NCBI RefSeq assembly: GCF_009915765.1
Contig: NZ_JAABLQ010000001.1
Location: 1,302,001-1,366,000, forward strand
Origin: Pannonibacter sp. XCT-53
GTDB lineage: Bacteria > Pseudomonadota > Alphaproteobacteria > Rhizobiales > Stappiaceae
DNA length: 64,000 nt
Direction of reading: 5' to 3'
Shown here: piece after piece, positions 27,990 through 37,857 of the stretch
Layout: each line of letters begins with the position of its first letter
Numbering within the stretch: position 1 is the first letter of the stretch
The notes under the pieces: generated by a model
Seen by the model: only the letters and a program-made list of their open reading frames with translations
What the model was told of the DNA's origin: nothing
The model's database searches: none
Program-made: the position numbers and the translations under genes

Positions 27990-28934
27990 CTAAATGGCAT
28001 CAATCGTCGGCAAATGATCCTTCAACGCGATCATGGCGTGATCGAAGAACATGCCCGGGGCCAGCGCCAGCGCCCGCATCGACGATGTGACGATGACGAA
28101 GCGGTCCTGCTGCAGCGGCGCATCGGTGAGCGGGCGGAAGACCAGTGTCCCGGCCTCCAGATCCTTTTCCAGCCCGATTCGGGTCTGGAAGCTGATCACC
28201 ATCCCGCGCCGGGCGAGCGCGCGCATGAAGGACAGCGAGTTGGCCTCCACATAGGTGCGCAGGTTGCCCGGAATGCGGGCCAGGGCTGCGTCGAGCCGGG
28301 TGCGCAGCGAAAGCCCGCGCGCCGGCAGGGCAATCGGGTAGCGCAGGCAGTCCGCAAGGGTCAGCGGCCCGGCGCGCGCCGCGTCATGGCCGGGGGACAT
28401 GACGGCGCCAATCGGCAGGTCATGGGCAAAGGCGACCGACAGGGCGGCGTTGCGCGGCGGGTCGAAGGTGAAGCCGACATCGGCCTCCGCCGCCTCCACC
28501 AGGGCGGCCGCCTGCTGGGCGGAGGTGACCGTCACGGCGACGTGGATGCCGGGATAGGTCTTGCGGAATGTGCCGATGATGTCGGGCAGGATCGTCTCGG
28601 CCAGGCTTTCGACGGTGGCAACAGAGACGGTCCCGCGCCGAAGGCCCTTGAGCGCATCCAGTTCGGCGACCGTTCCCTCGAAGTCCGAATAGGTGCGCCG
28701 GACATGGGCAAGCAGCACCTCGCCGGCCGGCGACAGGCGCAGGCCGCGCCCCACCCGCTCGAACAGCTGCAGGTCGAGCGCCTCCTCGAGCCACAGGATC
28801 TGGCGGTTGACCGCCGACGAGGCGACGTTGAGTTCACGGGCAGCGGCGCGGATGGACCCAAGCTCTGCCACGGCGTAGAAGTAGCGCATCGCCGGCGCAT
28901 AGAGGCTGCGCGACCGGTCCCCGCCCTGTCCCAT
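27990..28934 (-). CDS. LysR-family transcriptional regulator
   Basis: A 314-residue regulator. The N-terminal winged helix-turn-helix reads [43 protein letters not shown] (written here as a description of residues ~15-57). It is followed by a periplasmic-binding-protein-like effector domain ([21 protein letters not shown]). The ATG at 28934 is six bases past the stop codon of the quinone oxidoreductase gene, so the two are co-transcribed. It precedes the purine operon on the same strand and may regulate it, perhaps sensing a purine intermediate. That role is inferred from position. Confidence 0.88.
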   Translation of the reverse strand: MGQGGDRSRSLYAPAMRYFYAVAELGSIRAAARELNVASSAVNRQILWLEEALDLQLFERVGRGLRLSPAGEVLLAHVRRTYSDFEGTVAELDALKGLRRGTVSVATVESLAETILPDIIGTFRKTYPGIHVAVTVTSAQQAAALVEAAEADVGFTFDPPRNAALSVAFAHDLPIGAVMSPGHDAARAGPLTLADCLRYPIALPARGLSLRTRLDAALARIPGNLRTYVEANSLSFMRALARRGMVISFQTRIGLEKDLEAGTLVFRPLTDAPLQQDRFVIVTSSMRALALAPGMFFDHAMIALKDHLPTIDAI

Positions 28935-28939
28935 CCGGG

Positions 28940-29920
28940 TCAGCCCGGGAGCAGGACCGTGGTGCCGGTGGTCCGGCGGCCCTCCAGGTCGGCATGGGCG
29001 CGGGCCGCATCGGCCAGGGCATAGTCCTGGTTCACGCCGATGCGGACGATGCCCCGCCCGACCACGTCGAAGAGATCGGCCGCCGTTGCCTCCAGATCCG
29101 ATCGCTGCGCGATGTAGCTGAACAGCGTCGGGCGCGTGGCAAAGAGCGAGCCCTTCTGGCCGAGGAGCGCCAGGTTGAAGTCGGTGATCGGGCCGGAGGA
29201 CTGGCCGAAGGACACCCACAGGCCCTGCGGTCTCAGGCAGTCGAGCGATCCGGGATAGGTATCGCGCCCCACCGAATCATAGACCACGTCGCAGCCCCGG
29301 CCGCCGGTGATCTCCTTCACCCGGGCGACAAAGTCCTCGCGGGCGTAATTGATCACATGGGTGTAGCCATGGGCGCGGGCAAGCTCCGCCTTGTCGTCGG
29401 AGCCGACCGTGCCGATCACGGTGGCCCCGAGATGGGCCGCCCACTGGCCGGCAATGAGGCCGACGCCGCCAGCCGCCGCATGGAACAGCAGGGTCGTTTC
29501 CGGTCCCACGACGAAGGTCTTGCGCAGCAGGTAGCGCGCGGTCATGCCCTTCAGCATCATGCCGGCGGCCGTCCGGTCGTCGATGCCCTCCGGCAGGCGC
29601 ACCAGCCGGTCGGCCGGCACCAGCCGCTCCTCGGCATAGGCGCCGAGCGGCCCGACATAGGCAACACGGTCCCCCGGAGCGACATGGCTCACGCCCTCGC
29701 CCACCGAGACGACGATCCCGGCGCCTTCGTTGCCCGGAATGAACGGCAGGCCATTGGGGGCCGGATAGAGGCCGGAGCGGAAATAGGTGTCGATGAAATT
29801 GAGGCCGATGGCGGTGTGGCGGATCAGGGCCGCGCCCGGACCGGGCGCGCCCACCTCGACGTCCTCGTAGCGCAGGACCTCCGGTCCGCCGGTTTCATGG
29901 ATGCGGATGGCCTTGATCAT
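28940..29920 (-). CDS. NADPH:quinone oxidoreductase, zinc-free MDR family
   Basis: A 326-residue medium-chain dehydrogenase/reductase of the QOR type. It begins MIKAIRIHETGGPEVLRYEDV and has the strings NFIDTYFRSGLYP, PGNEGAGIVV and the NADPH-binding fold AAAGGVGLIAGQWA. The Cys and His zinc ligands of alcohol dehydrogenases are absent, as expected for quinone reductases. It is flanked by terC (44 bases upstream) and lysR (downstream, nearly touching). The physiological acceptor is unknown. Confidence 0.92.
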   Translation of the reverse strand: MIKAIRIHETGGPEVLRYEDVEVGAPGPGAALIRHTAIGLNFIDTYFRSGLYPAPNGLPFIPGNEGAGIVVSVGEGVSHVAPGDRVAYVGPLGAYAEERLVPADRLVRLPEGIDDRTAAGMMLKGMTARYLLRKTFVVGPETTLLFHAAAGGVGLIAGQWAAHLGATVIGTVGSDDKAELARAHGYTHVINYAREDFVARVKEITGGRGCDVVYDSVGRDTYPGSLDCLRPQGLWVSFGQSSGPITDFNLALLGQKGSLFATRPTLFSYIAQRSDLEATAADLFDVVGRGIVRIGVNQDYALADAARAHADLEGRRTTGTTVLLPG

Positions 29921-29964
29921 GGATCGGTCTCCTCCCCGTGCCGGCCTCTCCCGGCCGGCGTGCC

Positions 29965-30696
29965 TCAGTGATGCGACAGGCTGGCCTTGCGTCGGCGTGC
30001 CCGCGCGAGCACGTTGATGATCTCCACCATCGCGGAGAACGCCATGGCGAAGTAGATGTAGCCGCGCGGGATGTGGAAGCCCAGTCCGTCGGCAATCAGC
30101 GCCACGCCGATCAGCAGCAGGAAGGACAGGGCCAGCATCTTGGTCGTCGGATGGCGCTCGATGAAGGAGGCGATGGGACCGGAGGCGGCGTACATCACCG
30201 CCATGGCGATCACCACGGCCGCGATCATGACACCGACCTGCTGGGCCATGCCGATCGCGGTGATGATCGAATCGACCGAGAACACCATGTCGATCACGAT
30301 GATCTGGGCGACGACGGCGGCGAAGGTGGCGGCGACGGGTGCCTTGCCGGGTTCGTCCTCCGGCTCGATGCCGCGGTGGATCTCGTGCGTGGCCTTGACC
30401 AGCAGGAACAGGCCGCCGGCGATCAGGATCAGGTCACGCCAGGAAAAACCGTGATCGGCCAGCGCGAAGAGCGGCGCGGTCAGGCCGACGAGCAGCGTCA
30501 GGACCGACAGGAGCGCGATGCGGAACAGGAGGGCAAGCCCGAGGCCGATCTGGCGGGCACGCCGCGCCTGCTCGGCCGGCAACCGGGCGACCAGCACCGA
30601 GATGAAGACGATGTTGTCGATGCCGAGAACAACTTCCATCACGGTCAACGTGAGGAGGCTGGCCCAGATCTGCGGATCCGCCACCCATTCCAGCAT
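29965..30696 (-). CDS. TerC-family integral membrane protein
   Basis: A 243-residue protein with about seven membrane segments. It has the TerC strings MEVVLGIDNIVFISVL near the N-terminus and IIVIDMVFSVDSIITAIGMAQ in the middle, whose acidic residues are thought to bind metal. TerC proteins contribute to metal (Mn2+) export and metalation of secreted enzymes. The older link to tellurite resistance is not implied here, because no other ter genes are nearby. It starts 13 bases after pcs. Confidence 0.92.
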   Translation of the reverse strand: MLEWVADPQIWASLLTLTVMEVVLGIDNIVFISVLVARLPAEQARRARQIGLGLALLFRIALLSVLTLLVGLTAPLFALADHGFSWRDLILIAGGLFLLVKATHEIHRGIEPEDEPGKAPVAATFAAVVAQIIVIDMVFSVDSIITAIGMAQQVGVMIAAVVIAMAVMYAASGPIASFIERHPTTKMLALSFLLLIGVALIADGLGFHIPRGYIYFAMAFSAMVEIINVLARARRRKASLSHH

Positions 30697-30709
30697 CGCT
30701 CACTCCTGC

Positions 30710-31426
30710 TCAGAAATAGCGCTCCAGCGCCTGATGCAGGGCAGATACTGTCAGAAGATACAGGCTGGACAAGGCGAAAATCACCGTCAGCGGTTCGCTC
30801 AGCGTCATGTCGTTGACCAGACCGATGCCGGCAGAGACGAGCCAGGCCACGGTCATGGCCAGCGTCAGCGGCCGCCAGCGCTTGACGCGCACCGGATGCA
30901 CGAAGCGGACCGGCAGGAAGGTGAAGACGCAGCAGGCCAGCACCACCGCAATGGTGAACCCCTGGCTCGGCGACAACAGCATCAGTCCGAAGACGACCAT
31001 GTTCCAGCAGGCCGGGAAGCCCTTGAACGCCTTGTCATGCGTCTTCATGCCGTTGTCGGCGAAATAGAGTGCGCCCGTGAACACCACCAGACCACCGCAG
31101 ATCCAGTTCCACGGCTGGTCCAGCATCGGGCTGGCCGAGAGCGCGAAGGCCGGCAGGAAGACATAGGTCGCGTAGTCGATGACGAAATCGAGCGAGGCCC
31201 CCGACCATCGCGGCAGGCGTTCGGCGATGTTGTAGCGGCGCGCCAGCGGACCGTCGATGCCATCGACCACCAGGGCCAGACCGAGCCAGGCGAACATTTC
31301 CTGCCAGTTGCCGCGGGCCCCGGCCAGCAGCGCCACCAGTGCGATCGGTGCGCCCGACGCGGTCAGCACATGGATCAGGAAAAGCGCCGGTTCGGGGGAA
31401 TGCTTCTCGGGAGTGATATCGGTCAC
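30710..31426 (-). CDS. pcs: Phosphatidylcholine synthase
   Basis: A 238-residue membrane enzyme that condenses CDP-diacylglycerol with choline to make phosphatidylcholine, a pathway typical of rhizobia and relatives. The CDP-alcohol phosphotransferase motif is visible as DGPLAR, then G-ASLD-FVID, after VDGI, with all acidic residues present. About seven to eight hydrophobic segments follow. I start at the GTG at 31426, which gives the usual ~240-residue length. An upstream ATG at 31504 would add 26 residues unlike the family. It leads a tight run with terC, the quinone reductase and lysR. Confidence 0.92.
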   Translation of the reverse strand: MTDITPEKHSPEPALFLIHVLTASGAPIALVALLAGARGNWQEMFAWLGLALVVDGIDGPLARRYNIAERLPRWSGASLDFVIDYATYVFLPAFALSASPMLDQPWNWICGGLVVFTGALYFADNGMKTHDKAFKGFPACWNMVVFGLMLLSPSQGFTIAVVLACCVFTFLPVRFVHPVRVKRWRPLTLAMTVAWLVSAGIGLVNDMTLSEPLTVIFALSSLYLLTVSALHQALERYF

Positions 31427-31778
31427 GACAACTGGTCTTCCACTTGGTCCGCGTGTCCCCGCCGCTGCGGGAACCGCGCGGCACGCCGCGCAGCAATAGA
31501 GCAATCAGCTTGCCGGGCCGCCGCACCGGTCCGGTCCCGGCGCCGGGGGGCATGACCCGCCCGCGCAAGAGACCACCTGTGGCACCACCCACGGCTCCAT
31601 GCGGCCGCTGCCGCAGGGGATCCTGCGCCGGCGCCGGGCATGGCTGCAGCCCGCGAGGCAGACTGCAGATTTGCGACATTATTTCAATTTCGTGACGTGT
31701 TGACCAGTCCCCCGCTGCGATTTCCCGGCCGGGCCGCAGCGGTCCGGGCACCGGGCCCGGCGGACGGGCGCGTGGCGC
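31427..31778. other. Intergenic region upstream of pcs
   Basis: A 352-base stretch between the DUF2182 gene and pcs, both on the minus strand. An AT-richer patch at about 31672-31705 probably marks the pcs promoter, but I cannot assign clear -35 and -10 boxes. No gene is seen. Confidence 0.4.
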
Positions 31779-32780
31779 TCAGCCCGCCCCCCCGGTCGCA
31801 AGCCCCAGGAGCAACCCGCCCCAGGCGAGGAACAGGACACCGATTGCCTTGTAAAGCCAGAGGCTTGGGATGGTCTTCTCGATCGTCATGAGAATGCCGA
31901 GCAGCGCCACCCAGACGATGTTCATGATGCCGACGGCAAACATCACCGTCATCATCGCCCAGCAGCAGCCGAAACAGGCAAGGCCCTGGACAAGCCCCTC
32001 GCCGACGAGCGCGCGGGCTGATCCGTCCGGCCCGGTGCTCTGCCAGCGCGGCACCCAGCAGCGCGACAGGCAGGCCGCCTTGGCCGGCGTGAACTGGTAG
32101 ATCCCGGCTGCCACCAGCGTCGTGCCGGCGAAGACCAGGCTGACGGGCGCCATCATGGGCGAGATCAGGCCCGCGGCCATGAGGGCGAGCTGTGCCGCCG
32201 TGGCCAGCACCGCATAGGCGGTCCAGACCAGCAGATAGCCGGCCGCAATCAGCGCCGTGCGCCGCAGGACCCCGTCCCGCAGACCGGGTTGCCGTCCGCC
32301 GGAAGCCTCGGCCGCGTGGACTGCCGCCGCTGCCCGGGAGGACAGGCCCCCGCGGGCGGCATGGGCGAGAAACACGGGCATGGCGCTCGGCAGCATCATG
32401 GCCAGCGTCATCATCATCCACATCAGGAAAACGAGAGCGGCATCCTGGGCCAGGTTGACACCCGCCGGCATGCCGAAGGTGGCCACCTGCCCCGGCAGGC
32501 ACAGGACGGCCAGGGCAGCGCGCGCTTCCGCCGGCAGGCCGGCGAAGATGTTGAAGGCATTGAGCAGGCCCATTCCCGGCCCGGCCTCGGTCATGTCCAT
32601 CACCGGCACCATGGCGGCGATCATCGTGCCGAGATAGGCCCAGCCCGCCAGGGCCAGCAGGCCGACAAGGCCGATGACCGGTGCGCGGTCGCGCCAGCTC
32701 ACCCGGGGCCTCCCGGGAGTGAGGCGGGCAAGCCCGCTCCGGTCGGGGACGGAATGCTGCGTCATGCGGTCTCCGGACAT
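31779..32780 (-). CDS. DUF2182 integral membrane protein
   Basis: A 333-residue protein with about seven predicted membrane segments. It carries the DUF2182 hallmark MWMMMTLAMMLPSAMPVFL, a Met-rich helix that led to its description as a predicted metal-binding membrane protein, and later GLACFGCCWAMMTVMFAVGIMN. The Met and Cys content would suit copper or another soft metal, but no function has been shown. The ATG at 32780 or the one at 32765 may be used. It is divergent from the UbiH-like gene. Confidence 0.85.
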   Translation of the reverse strand: MSGDRMTQHSVPDRSGLARLTPGRPRVSWRDRAPVIGLVGLLALAGWAYLGTMIAAMVPVMDMTEAGPGMGLLNAFNIFAGLPAEARAALAVLCLPGQVATFGMPAGVNLAQDAALVFLMWMMMTLAMMLPSAMPVFLAHAARGGLSSRAAAAVHAAEASGGRQPGLRDGVLRRTALIAAGYLLVWTAYAVLATAAQLALMAAGLISPMMAPVSLVFAGTTLVAAGIYQFTPAKAACLSRCWVPRWQSTGPDGSARALVGEGLVQGLACFGCCWAMMTVMFAVGIMNIVWVALLGILMTIEKTIPSLWLYKAIGVLFLAWGGLLLGLATGGAG

Positions 32781-32930
32781 CCGGCCCCGGGGATCAGGGC
32801 CCTTGCAGTCCAGCCTTCCCTAGCCGATTTGTCGACGAGACGCTTTGCGTCAGGTCAAACACTTGCAAAACGGGCGGAAAGTCCCATCCTCCCGACGACT
32901 GCAACCGTCGCTCCGGAAGGCTTTCCCGCC

Positions 32931-34151
32931 ATGACCCTCGCTGCCGCCCCGCTTCCTGTCCATGATGCTGCCGTCATCGGCGCCGGCCCGTCGGGGCTGA
33001 CGGCTGCGATCCTGCTGGCACGGCGGGGGCTGAAGACGGTGCTGATCGCTCCGGCGATCAACGCGACCGACGGACGCACGACCGCACTGCTGCAGGCTTC
33101 CGTGGCGCTGCTGGACGAGATCGGTGTCTGGCCGGCCCTGGCGCCGAAGGCGGCCGCGCTCGCGCACATGCGCCTCATCGACGACACCGGCCGGCTGATC
33201 CGGGCACCGGAAATCACCTTCGACGCGAGCGAGCTGAAGCTGGAGGCCTTTGGCTACAACGTGCTGAACCGGGAGCTGAACGTTGTGCTGGAGCAGGCCG
33301 CGCTGGCCGAGCCCGGCCTGACCTGGGTCAAGGAGCGCGTTCAGGCGGTCGAGCCGGCCGAGGACCGCGTCACGATCCGGCTCGAGACTGGCGACACGGT
33401 GACGGCCCGGCTGGCAGTCGGCGCCGATGGCCGCCAGTCGCGCGTGCGCGCCGCCGCCGGGATCGAGGTGCGGCAGTGGTCCTATCCGCAGCATGCGCTG
33501 GTGCTCAACCTGGAGCATGACCGGCCGCACCAGTCGATCTCGACGGAGTTCCACACGCCGACGGGCCCCTTCACGCTGGTTCCGCTTCCCGGGCGGATGT
33601 CCTCGCTCGTCTGTGTCGTCAGCCCGGAGACTGCCCAGCATCTCCTGTCCTACACCGACGAGGCGCTGGCGCTGGAGCTGGAACGGCGGGCCCATTCGAT
33701 CCTCGGGCGATTCCGGCTGGCCAGCAGCCGGCAGGTGTTCCCGCTGTCGGGCATGATCGCGCACCAGGTGGCGGCCCGTCGCTGCGCGCTGGTCGGCGAG
33801 GCCGCGCATGTGTTTCCCCCGATCGGCGCCCAGGGGCTCAATCTCGGGCTGCGCGACGTGGCTGATCTTGGCAGCATCCTGCAGGCGGCGCTGGCGCGCG
33901 GCGATGACATCGGATCGCCGCAGACGCTTGCCCGTTACGAGGCTGCCCGCAAGGTGGACATCTCGACACGCACCACGGCGGTCGACCTGCTCAACCGGTC
34001 GCTGCTGAGCGATCTCCTTCCGGTTCAGGCCGCCCGCAGCCTCGGGCTCTACGCGGCCGGGCGGATCGGGCCGCTGCGGCGGCTGCTGATGCGCGAGGGC
34101 ATCACGCCGATGGCCGGCCGCCCGAAGATCTTCGCCGGCCTCGCCCGCTGA
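32931..34151 (+). CDS. FAD-dependent monooxygenase of the UbiH/Coq6 family
   Basis: A 406-residue flavin hydroxylase. It has the dinucleotide-binding start VIGAGPSGLTAAILLARRG, the middle DG motif VGADGRQSRVR, and the GD-type motif LVGEAAHVFPPIGAQGLNLGLRD near residue 300. The family hydroxylates the ubiquinone ring, though paralogues act on other aromatic substrates. The ATG at 32931 is preceded by GGAAGG. It stands alone, divergent from the DUF2182 gene, with no other ubi gene nearby. The ubiquinone assignment is therefore probable, not certain. Confidence 0.87.
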   Translation: MTLAAAPLPVHDAAVIGAGPSGLTAAILLARRGLKTVLIAPAINATDGRTTALLQASVALLDEIGVWPALAPKAAALAHMRLIDDTGRLIRAPEITFDASELKLEAFGYNVLNRELNVVLEQAALAEPGLTWVKERVQAVEPAEDRVTIRLETGDTVTARLAVGADGRQSRVRAAAGIEVRQWSYPQHALVLNLEHDRPHQSISTEFHTPTGPFTLVPLPGRMSSLVCVVSPETAQHLLSYTDEALALELERRAHSILGRFRLASSRQVFPLSGMIAHQVAARRCALVGEAAHVFPPIGAQGLNLGLRDVADLGSILQAALARGDDIGSPQTLARYEAARKVDISTRTTAVDLLNRSLLSDLLPVQAARSLGLYAAGRIGPLRRLLMREGITPMAGRPKIFAGLAR

Positions 34152-34195
34152 GCGCCGGCGCCGGGACGCAAGGACGTCCGCTTCGGCCGGGCACG

Positions 34196-34219
34196 GAGGC
34201 CCCGCCCGGAAGGGGCCTC
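34196..34219. terminator. Hairpin between convergent genes
   Basis: GAGGCCCC (34196-34203) pairs with GGGGCCTC (34212-34219) across an eight-base loop, between the convergent UbiH-like and AEC transporter genes. There is no T-run, so termination is only possible. Confidence 0.35.
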
Positions 34220-34253
34220 GACTGGGCCTTGACGGGGCGCTGGAAGGGCGACG

Positions 34254-35210
34254 TCAGACGGCCGGCGTCAGCCAGCCATGCGTGATCGCGTAGATGAAGC
34301 CCGTCACGGTGACGACGGACACCATGGTCCCGATCATGACCAGGCTCGAGGCCCGGTTCATGTAGACCTGGTACTGCTGCGCGATGACGAAGACATTGGT
34401 GGCCGGCGGCAGGCAGGCCATGAGCACGGCCGTGGCAATCCACACCGGATCGAAGCCGCCGATCCAGGTCAGCAGCAGGAACACGAGCAGCGGGTGCAGG
34501 ACCAGCTTCACGGCCAGCAGCGCCGGCAGCTCGAGCGGCACCCGGCCCACAGGGCGCTGCGCCACCGTCACGCCCATGGCGAACAGGGCGCAGGGTGCCG
34601 CCGCGCCGCTCAGGAACTTCAGCATCGTGTCCACGCCCTGCGGCGGCTTGAAGCCGATGAAGGCAGCGCCCACCCCGGCGATCGTCGCCAGGATGAAGGG
34701 GTGGGTGAAGACACGCACGACCACCTTCCACAGGGTCACCGTCAGCGGCTCCTTGTCGGTGCCGGCCATGGCCATCATCAGCGGTGCCAGGATGAACATC
34801 AGCGTGTTGTCGAAGCACAGGACGAAGGCGGTCGGGACAGTGGCGGCGGGGCCAAGCACGGCCATGGTCAGGCCCGGCCCCATGTAGCCGATGTTGGAAT
34901 AGGAGCCGCCGATGGCCATGATCGTCGACTCGGCGATGTTGCCACGCGTCGCCAGCACGCCGATGCAGAAGGAGATCGCAAAGACCGTATAGGTTGCAAA
35001 GGTCGTGGCGGTGACGAAGCTGAGGTCCGTCAGCTGCTCGACCGGTGTCTCCGAGAGCAGGCGGAAGAACAGCGCCGGCAGCGCGATGTAGATGATGAAG
35101 AAATTCATCCAGGCCATGCCCGAGGGCGGGATGTCCTTGATCTTGCCGGCAACGAAGCCGAGGAAGATCAGTCCGAAAAACGGAAGGGCGAGCGCGATGA
35201 CGTCTTGCAT
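34254..35210 (-). CDS. AEC-family transporter
   Basis: A 318-residue membrane protein with about ten segments, from the auxin-efflux-carrier family. It begins MQDVIALALPFFGLIFLGFVAGK and contains SNIGYMGPGLTMAVLGPAA and the C-terminal half-repeat LPPATNVFVIAQQYQ. Bacterial members export malonate, malate or other small organic acids, and some export auxin-like compounds. The substrate cannot be told. It is divergent from the acyltransferase gene and convergent with the UbiH-like gene. Confidence 0.88.
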   Translation of the reverse strand: MQDVIALALPFFGLIFLGFVAGKIKDIPPSGMAWMNFFIIYIALPALFFRLLSETPVEQLTDLSFVTATTFATYTVFAISFCIGVLATRGNIAESTIMAIGGSYSNIGYMGPGLTMAVLGPAATVPTAFVLCFDNTLMFILAPLMMAMAGTDKEPLTVTLWKVVVRVFTHPFILATIAGVGAAFIGFKPPQGVDTMLKFLSGAAAPCALFAMGVTVAQRPVGRVPLELPALLAVKLVLHPLLVFLLLTWIGGFDPVWIATAVLMACLPPATNVFVIAQQYQVYMNRASSLVMIGTMVSVVTVTGFIYAITHGWLTPAV

Positions 35211-35365
35211 GACCAGTCCAGGGAGAGGGGGCCGGACCTTCTGATCCGCTTGCGTGGCGGTCTGGGCTTTTGCTATCAGGCCTAACCTGTTCCACCCGGG
35301 CGGTCAATCAAGCCGGCCCGGAGACTGTCTCGGCGCCGACGCGCCTGCATCCGGGATCACCCGCC

Positions 35366-36256
35366 ATGTCGACTGCCCCGTCCCGGCCCCTCGCCGCGGT
35401 TCTCCGCCGCCTCGAATGGGCTGCACTGGCGGTCGTCTTCCGTCTGTTCCGTCTTGTTCCCGTGGACCTCGCCTCGGCGACGATGGGCTGGCTGTGGCGC
35501 CGTCTCGCGCCCCTGAACAGCCGGCACCGGCGGGCGCTGCGCCACCTCGCGGCGGCGATGCCGGAGCTGCCGGAGGCGGAACGGCGGCGCATCATCGCCG
35601 ACATGTGGACCAATCTCGGCCGGGTGACGGCCGAGACCTTCCACATCGACCGGCTGCTGCGGGACCGCAGCCGCTACGAGATCGTCGTCGACGAGATGAC
35701 CCGGGACATCATTGCGAACCGCCGCGCCTGCCTGTTCGTGTCGCTGCACACGGGCAACTGGGAACTCTGCGTCGCCCCGGCGGTGTGGGAGGGCATGGAG
35801 ATCACGGGCGTCTACCAGGCGCTCAAGAACGAGCATTCCGATGCCCTGCTGCGGGGCCTGAGGCAGGACCTCTACAAGGGCGGCCTGCTGTCGAAGGGCC
35901 ACCAGGCCGCGCGCCGGCTGATCTCGACCCTCCGCCAGGGGGGCGTCGTGGCGATCATGGGCGACCTCAGGGAGCGCCGGGGCGTGCACGTGCCCTTCTT
36001 CGGCCGGCCGGCGACAGCCACCCCGGTTCCGGTCGCGCTGGCGCGCAGCTGCGACGTGCCGATCGTCATCGGCCGCACCGTCCGGCTGGACGGCGTGCGG
36101 TTCCGCGTCGAGGGGCGCGCCTTCCGGCCACAGAGGACCGAGGACCGGGACTCCGACATCCAGGCCGGCTGCGAGGTGATCCACGCCCAGTTCGAGGCCT
36201 GGATTCGCGAGTATCCCGCGCAGTGGATGTGGATCCACCGCAAGTGGGACCACTGA
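35366..36256 (+). CDS. LpxL/HtrB-family lipid A acyltransferase
   Basis: A 296-residue inner-membrane protein. A hydrophobic N-terminal region (residues ~15-45) anchors it. The catalytic HX4E motif is SLHTGNWEL near residue 127, where other members have HFGNWE. Further family strings are GDLRERRGVHVPFFG and the C-terminal YPAQWMWIHRKWDH. It would transfer an acyl chain to lipid A or a related lipid. An ATG at 35270 in frame would add 32 unlikely residues. It is followed at 98 bases by the CoA ester lyase gene. Confidence 0.9.
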   Translation: MSTAPSRPLAAVLRRLEWAALAVVFRLFRLVPVDLASATMGWLWRRLAPLNSRHRRALRHLAAAMPELPEAERRRIIADMWTNLGRVTAETFHIDRLLRDRSRYEIVVDEMTRDIIANRRACLFVSLHTGNWELCVAPAVWEGMEITGVYQALKNEHSDALLRGLRQDLYKGGLLSKGHQAARRLISTLRQGGVVAIMGDLRERRGVHVPFFGRPATATPVPVALARSCDVPIVIGRTVRLDGVRFRVEGRAFRPQRTEDRDSDIQAGCEVIHAQFEAWIREYPAQWMWIHRKWDH

Positions 36257-36354
36257 GCCCGCCGCCTGCCTCTGCACCTTTCGGTCAATGGTTGCAGCGC
36301 AGCAGACGCGCTATAGCCTGAAGCGAGACCCGGACCAGAGGAGAGGGATCCGCC

Positions 36355-37398
36355 ATGAAGACCCCGCGCGCCTACTACGCCCCGCTTGCCATCGGAGCCC
36401 CTGCCCCTTACCGCGAGCTGCCGGTGCGGATGGAGCGGATGATCCATTTCGTGCCACCACACATGGAGAAGATGCGGGCCAAGGTTCCCGATCTCATCCA
36501 GCAGGTGGACGTGGTTCTCGGCAATCTCGAGGACGCGATCCCGGCCGATGCCAAGGTTGCGGCGCGTCAGGGCTTCATCGAGATGGCCCGGGACAATGAC
36601 TTCGGCCAGACTGGCCTCTGGACCCGCGTCAACTGCCTGAACAGCCCCTGGTTCCTCGACGACCTCCTGGAGATCGTGCCGGCGGTCGGGCACAAGCTCG
36701 ATGTCGTGATGCTGCCAAAGGTGGAGGGCCCCTGGGACATCCATTACCTGGACCAGCTTCTGGCCCAGCTCGAGGCCCGCGCCGGGTTGACCCGACCGAT
36801 CCTGATCCATGCCATCCTCGAGACGGCAGAAGGCGTGAAGAACGTCGAGGCCATTGCCACCGCCTCGCCGCGCATGCACGGAATGAGCCTCGGGCCGGCC
36901 GACCTTGCCGCTTCGCGCGGCATGAAGACCACCCGCGTCGGTGGCGGGCACCCGGACTATGCGGTGCTTGCGGACGCCACCGCCGACGGCGCCCCCCGGG
37001 CCGCCTACCAGCAGGATCTCTGGCACTACACGGTCGGCAAGATGGTGGATGCCTGCCTCTCGGCCGGACTGAAGCCGTTCTACGGGCCGTTCGGCGATTT
37101 CTCGGACCCGGCCGCCTGCGAGGCCCAGTTCCGCAATGCCTTCCTTATGGGCTGCCTCGGCGCCTGGTCGCTGCATCCGACCCAGATCGACATCGCCAAG
37201 CGGGTGTTTTCGCCCGATCCGGCCGAGGTCGCCTTCGCCCGCAAGATCCTCGACGCCATGCCCGACGGCTCCGGCGCGGTGATGATCGACGGCAAGATGC
37301 AGGATGACGCGACCTGGAAACAGGCCAAGGTGATCGTCGACCTCGCCCGGCTCGTCGCGGCGCGGGACCCGATTCTTGCCGAGGTTTACGGTCTTTAG
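36355..37398 (+). CDS. HpcH/HpaI-family CoA ester lyase (malyl-CoA lyase-like)
   Basis: A 347-residue TIM-barrel protein. Metal-binding acids are seen in [11 protein letters not shown] and in [15 protein letters not shown] followed by [12 protein letters not shown]. An Arg for phosphate binding is in LWTRVN. Family members cleave malyl-CoA, beta-methylmalyl-CoA or citramalyl-CoA to glyoxylate or pyruvate plus an acyl-CoA. Relatives are often annotated L-malyl-CoA/beta-methylmalyl-CoA lyase. No other ethylmalonyl-CoA or serine-cycle gene is in the window, so the substrate stays open. A strong ribosome site GAGGAGAGG precedes the ATG. Confidence 0.87.
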   Translation: MKTPRAYYAPLAIGAPAPYRELPVRMERMIHFVPPHMEKMRAKVPDLIQQVDVVLGNLEDAIPADAKVAARQGFIEMARDNDFGQTGLWTRVNCLNSPWFLDDLLEIVPAVGHKLDVVMLPKVEGPWDIHYLDQLLAQLEARAGLTRPILIHAILETAEGVKNVEAIATASPRMHGMSLGPADLAASRGMKTTRVGGGHPDYAVLADATADGAPRAAYQQDLWHYTVGKMVDACLSAGLKPFYGPFGDFSDPAACEAQFRNAFLMGCLGAWSLHPTQIDIAKRVFSPDPAEVAFARKILDAMPDGSGAVMIDGKMQDDATWKQAKVIVDLARLVAARDPILAEVYGL

Positions 37399-37502
37399 AC
37401 AGTTGATTATTATGCTGTGACCATGTCGCAAGGTGCCGGGGGAAGGCAGCCTCCTCCTCCCGGGGCGCCACCGGCACCGCGACCCTGTGCACGGTGACTG
37501 TC

Positions 37503-37826
37503 ATGCGTACTGCAAAATTCAGGATCGGGCAGGTCGTACGCCATCGGGTTTACCCCTTTCGCGGGGTCATCTTCGATGTCGATCCGACCTTCTCCAACAC
37601 CGAAGAATGGTGGAACGCCATCCCCGAGGATGTGCGGCCGTCGCGCGACCAGCCCTTCTATCACCTGCTCGCGGAGAACGCGGAGACCGAGTACGTCGCC
37701 TATGTCTCAGAGCAGAACCTGGTTCCGGACATGACCGGCGAGCCCTTGCGCCATCCGCAGCTGGACGAGATCTTCGAGGAAACGCCGGACGGCATCTACG
37801 TGCCTCGCTCGGTCGGCATGCACTGA
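37503..37826 (+). CDS. hspQ: Heat shock protein HspQ
   Basis: A 107-residue protein of the HspQ (hemimethylated-DNA-binding YccV-like) family. It starts MRTAKFRIGQVVRHRVYPFRG and contains FDVDPTFSNTEEWW and QPFYHLLAEN. HspQ in enterobacteria is a specificity factor and substrate of Lon and a heat-shock protein. A GTG at 37494 would add three residues. The length is normal. The gene is convergent with the IalB-like gene downstream. Confidence 0.92.
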   Translation: MRTAKFRIGQVVRHRVYPFRGVIFDVDPTFSNTEEWWNAIPEDVRPSRDQPFYHLLAENAETEYVAYVSEQNLVPDMTGEPLRHPQLDEIFEETPDGIYVPRSVGMH

Positions 37827-37857
37827 CACGGTGCGCCGGCCCTGCCGCGCCGGCGTC

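Noticed and set aside
29965..30696. terC as part of a tellurite-resistance operon
   Set aside because: No other ter gene is present, and the neighbours are phosphatidylcholine synthase and a quinone reductase.
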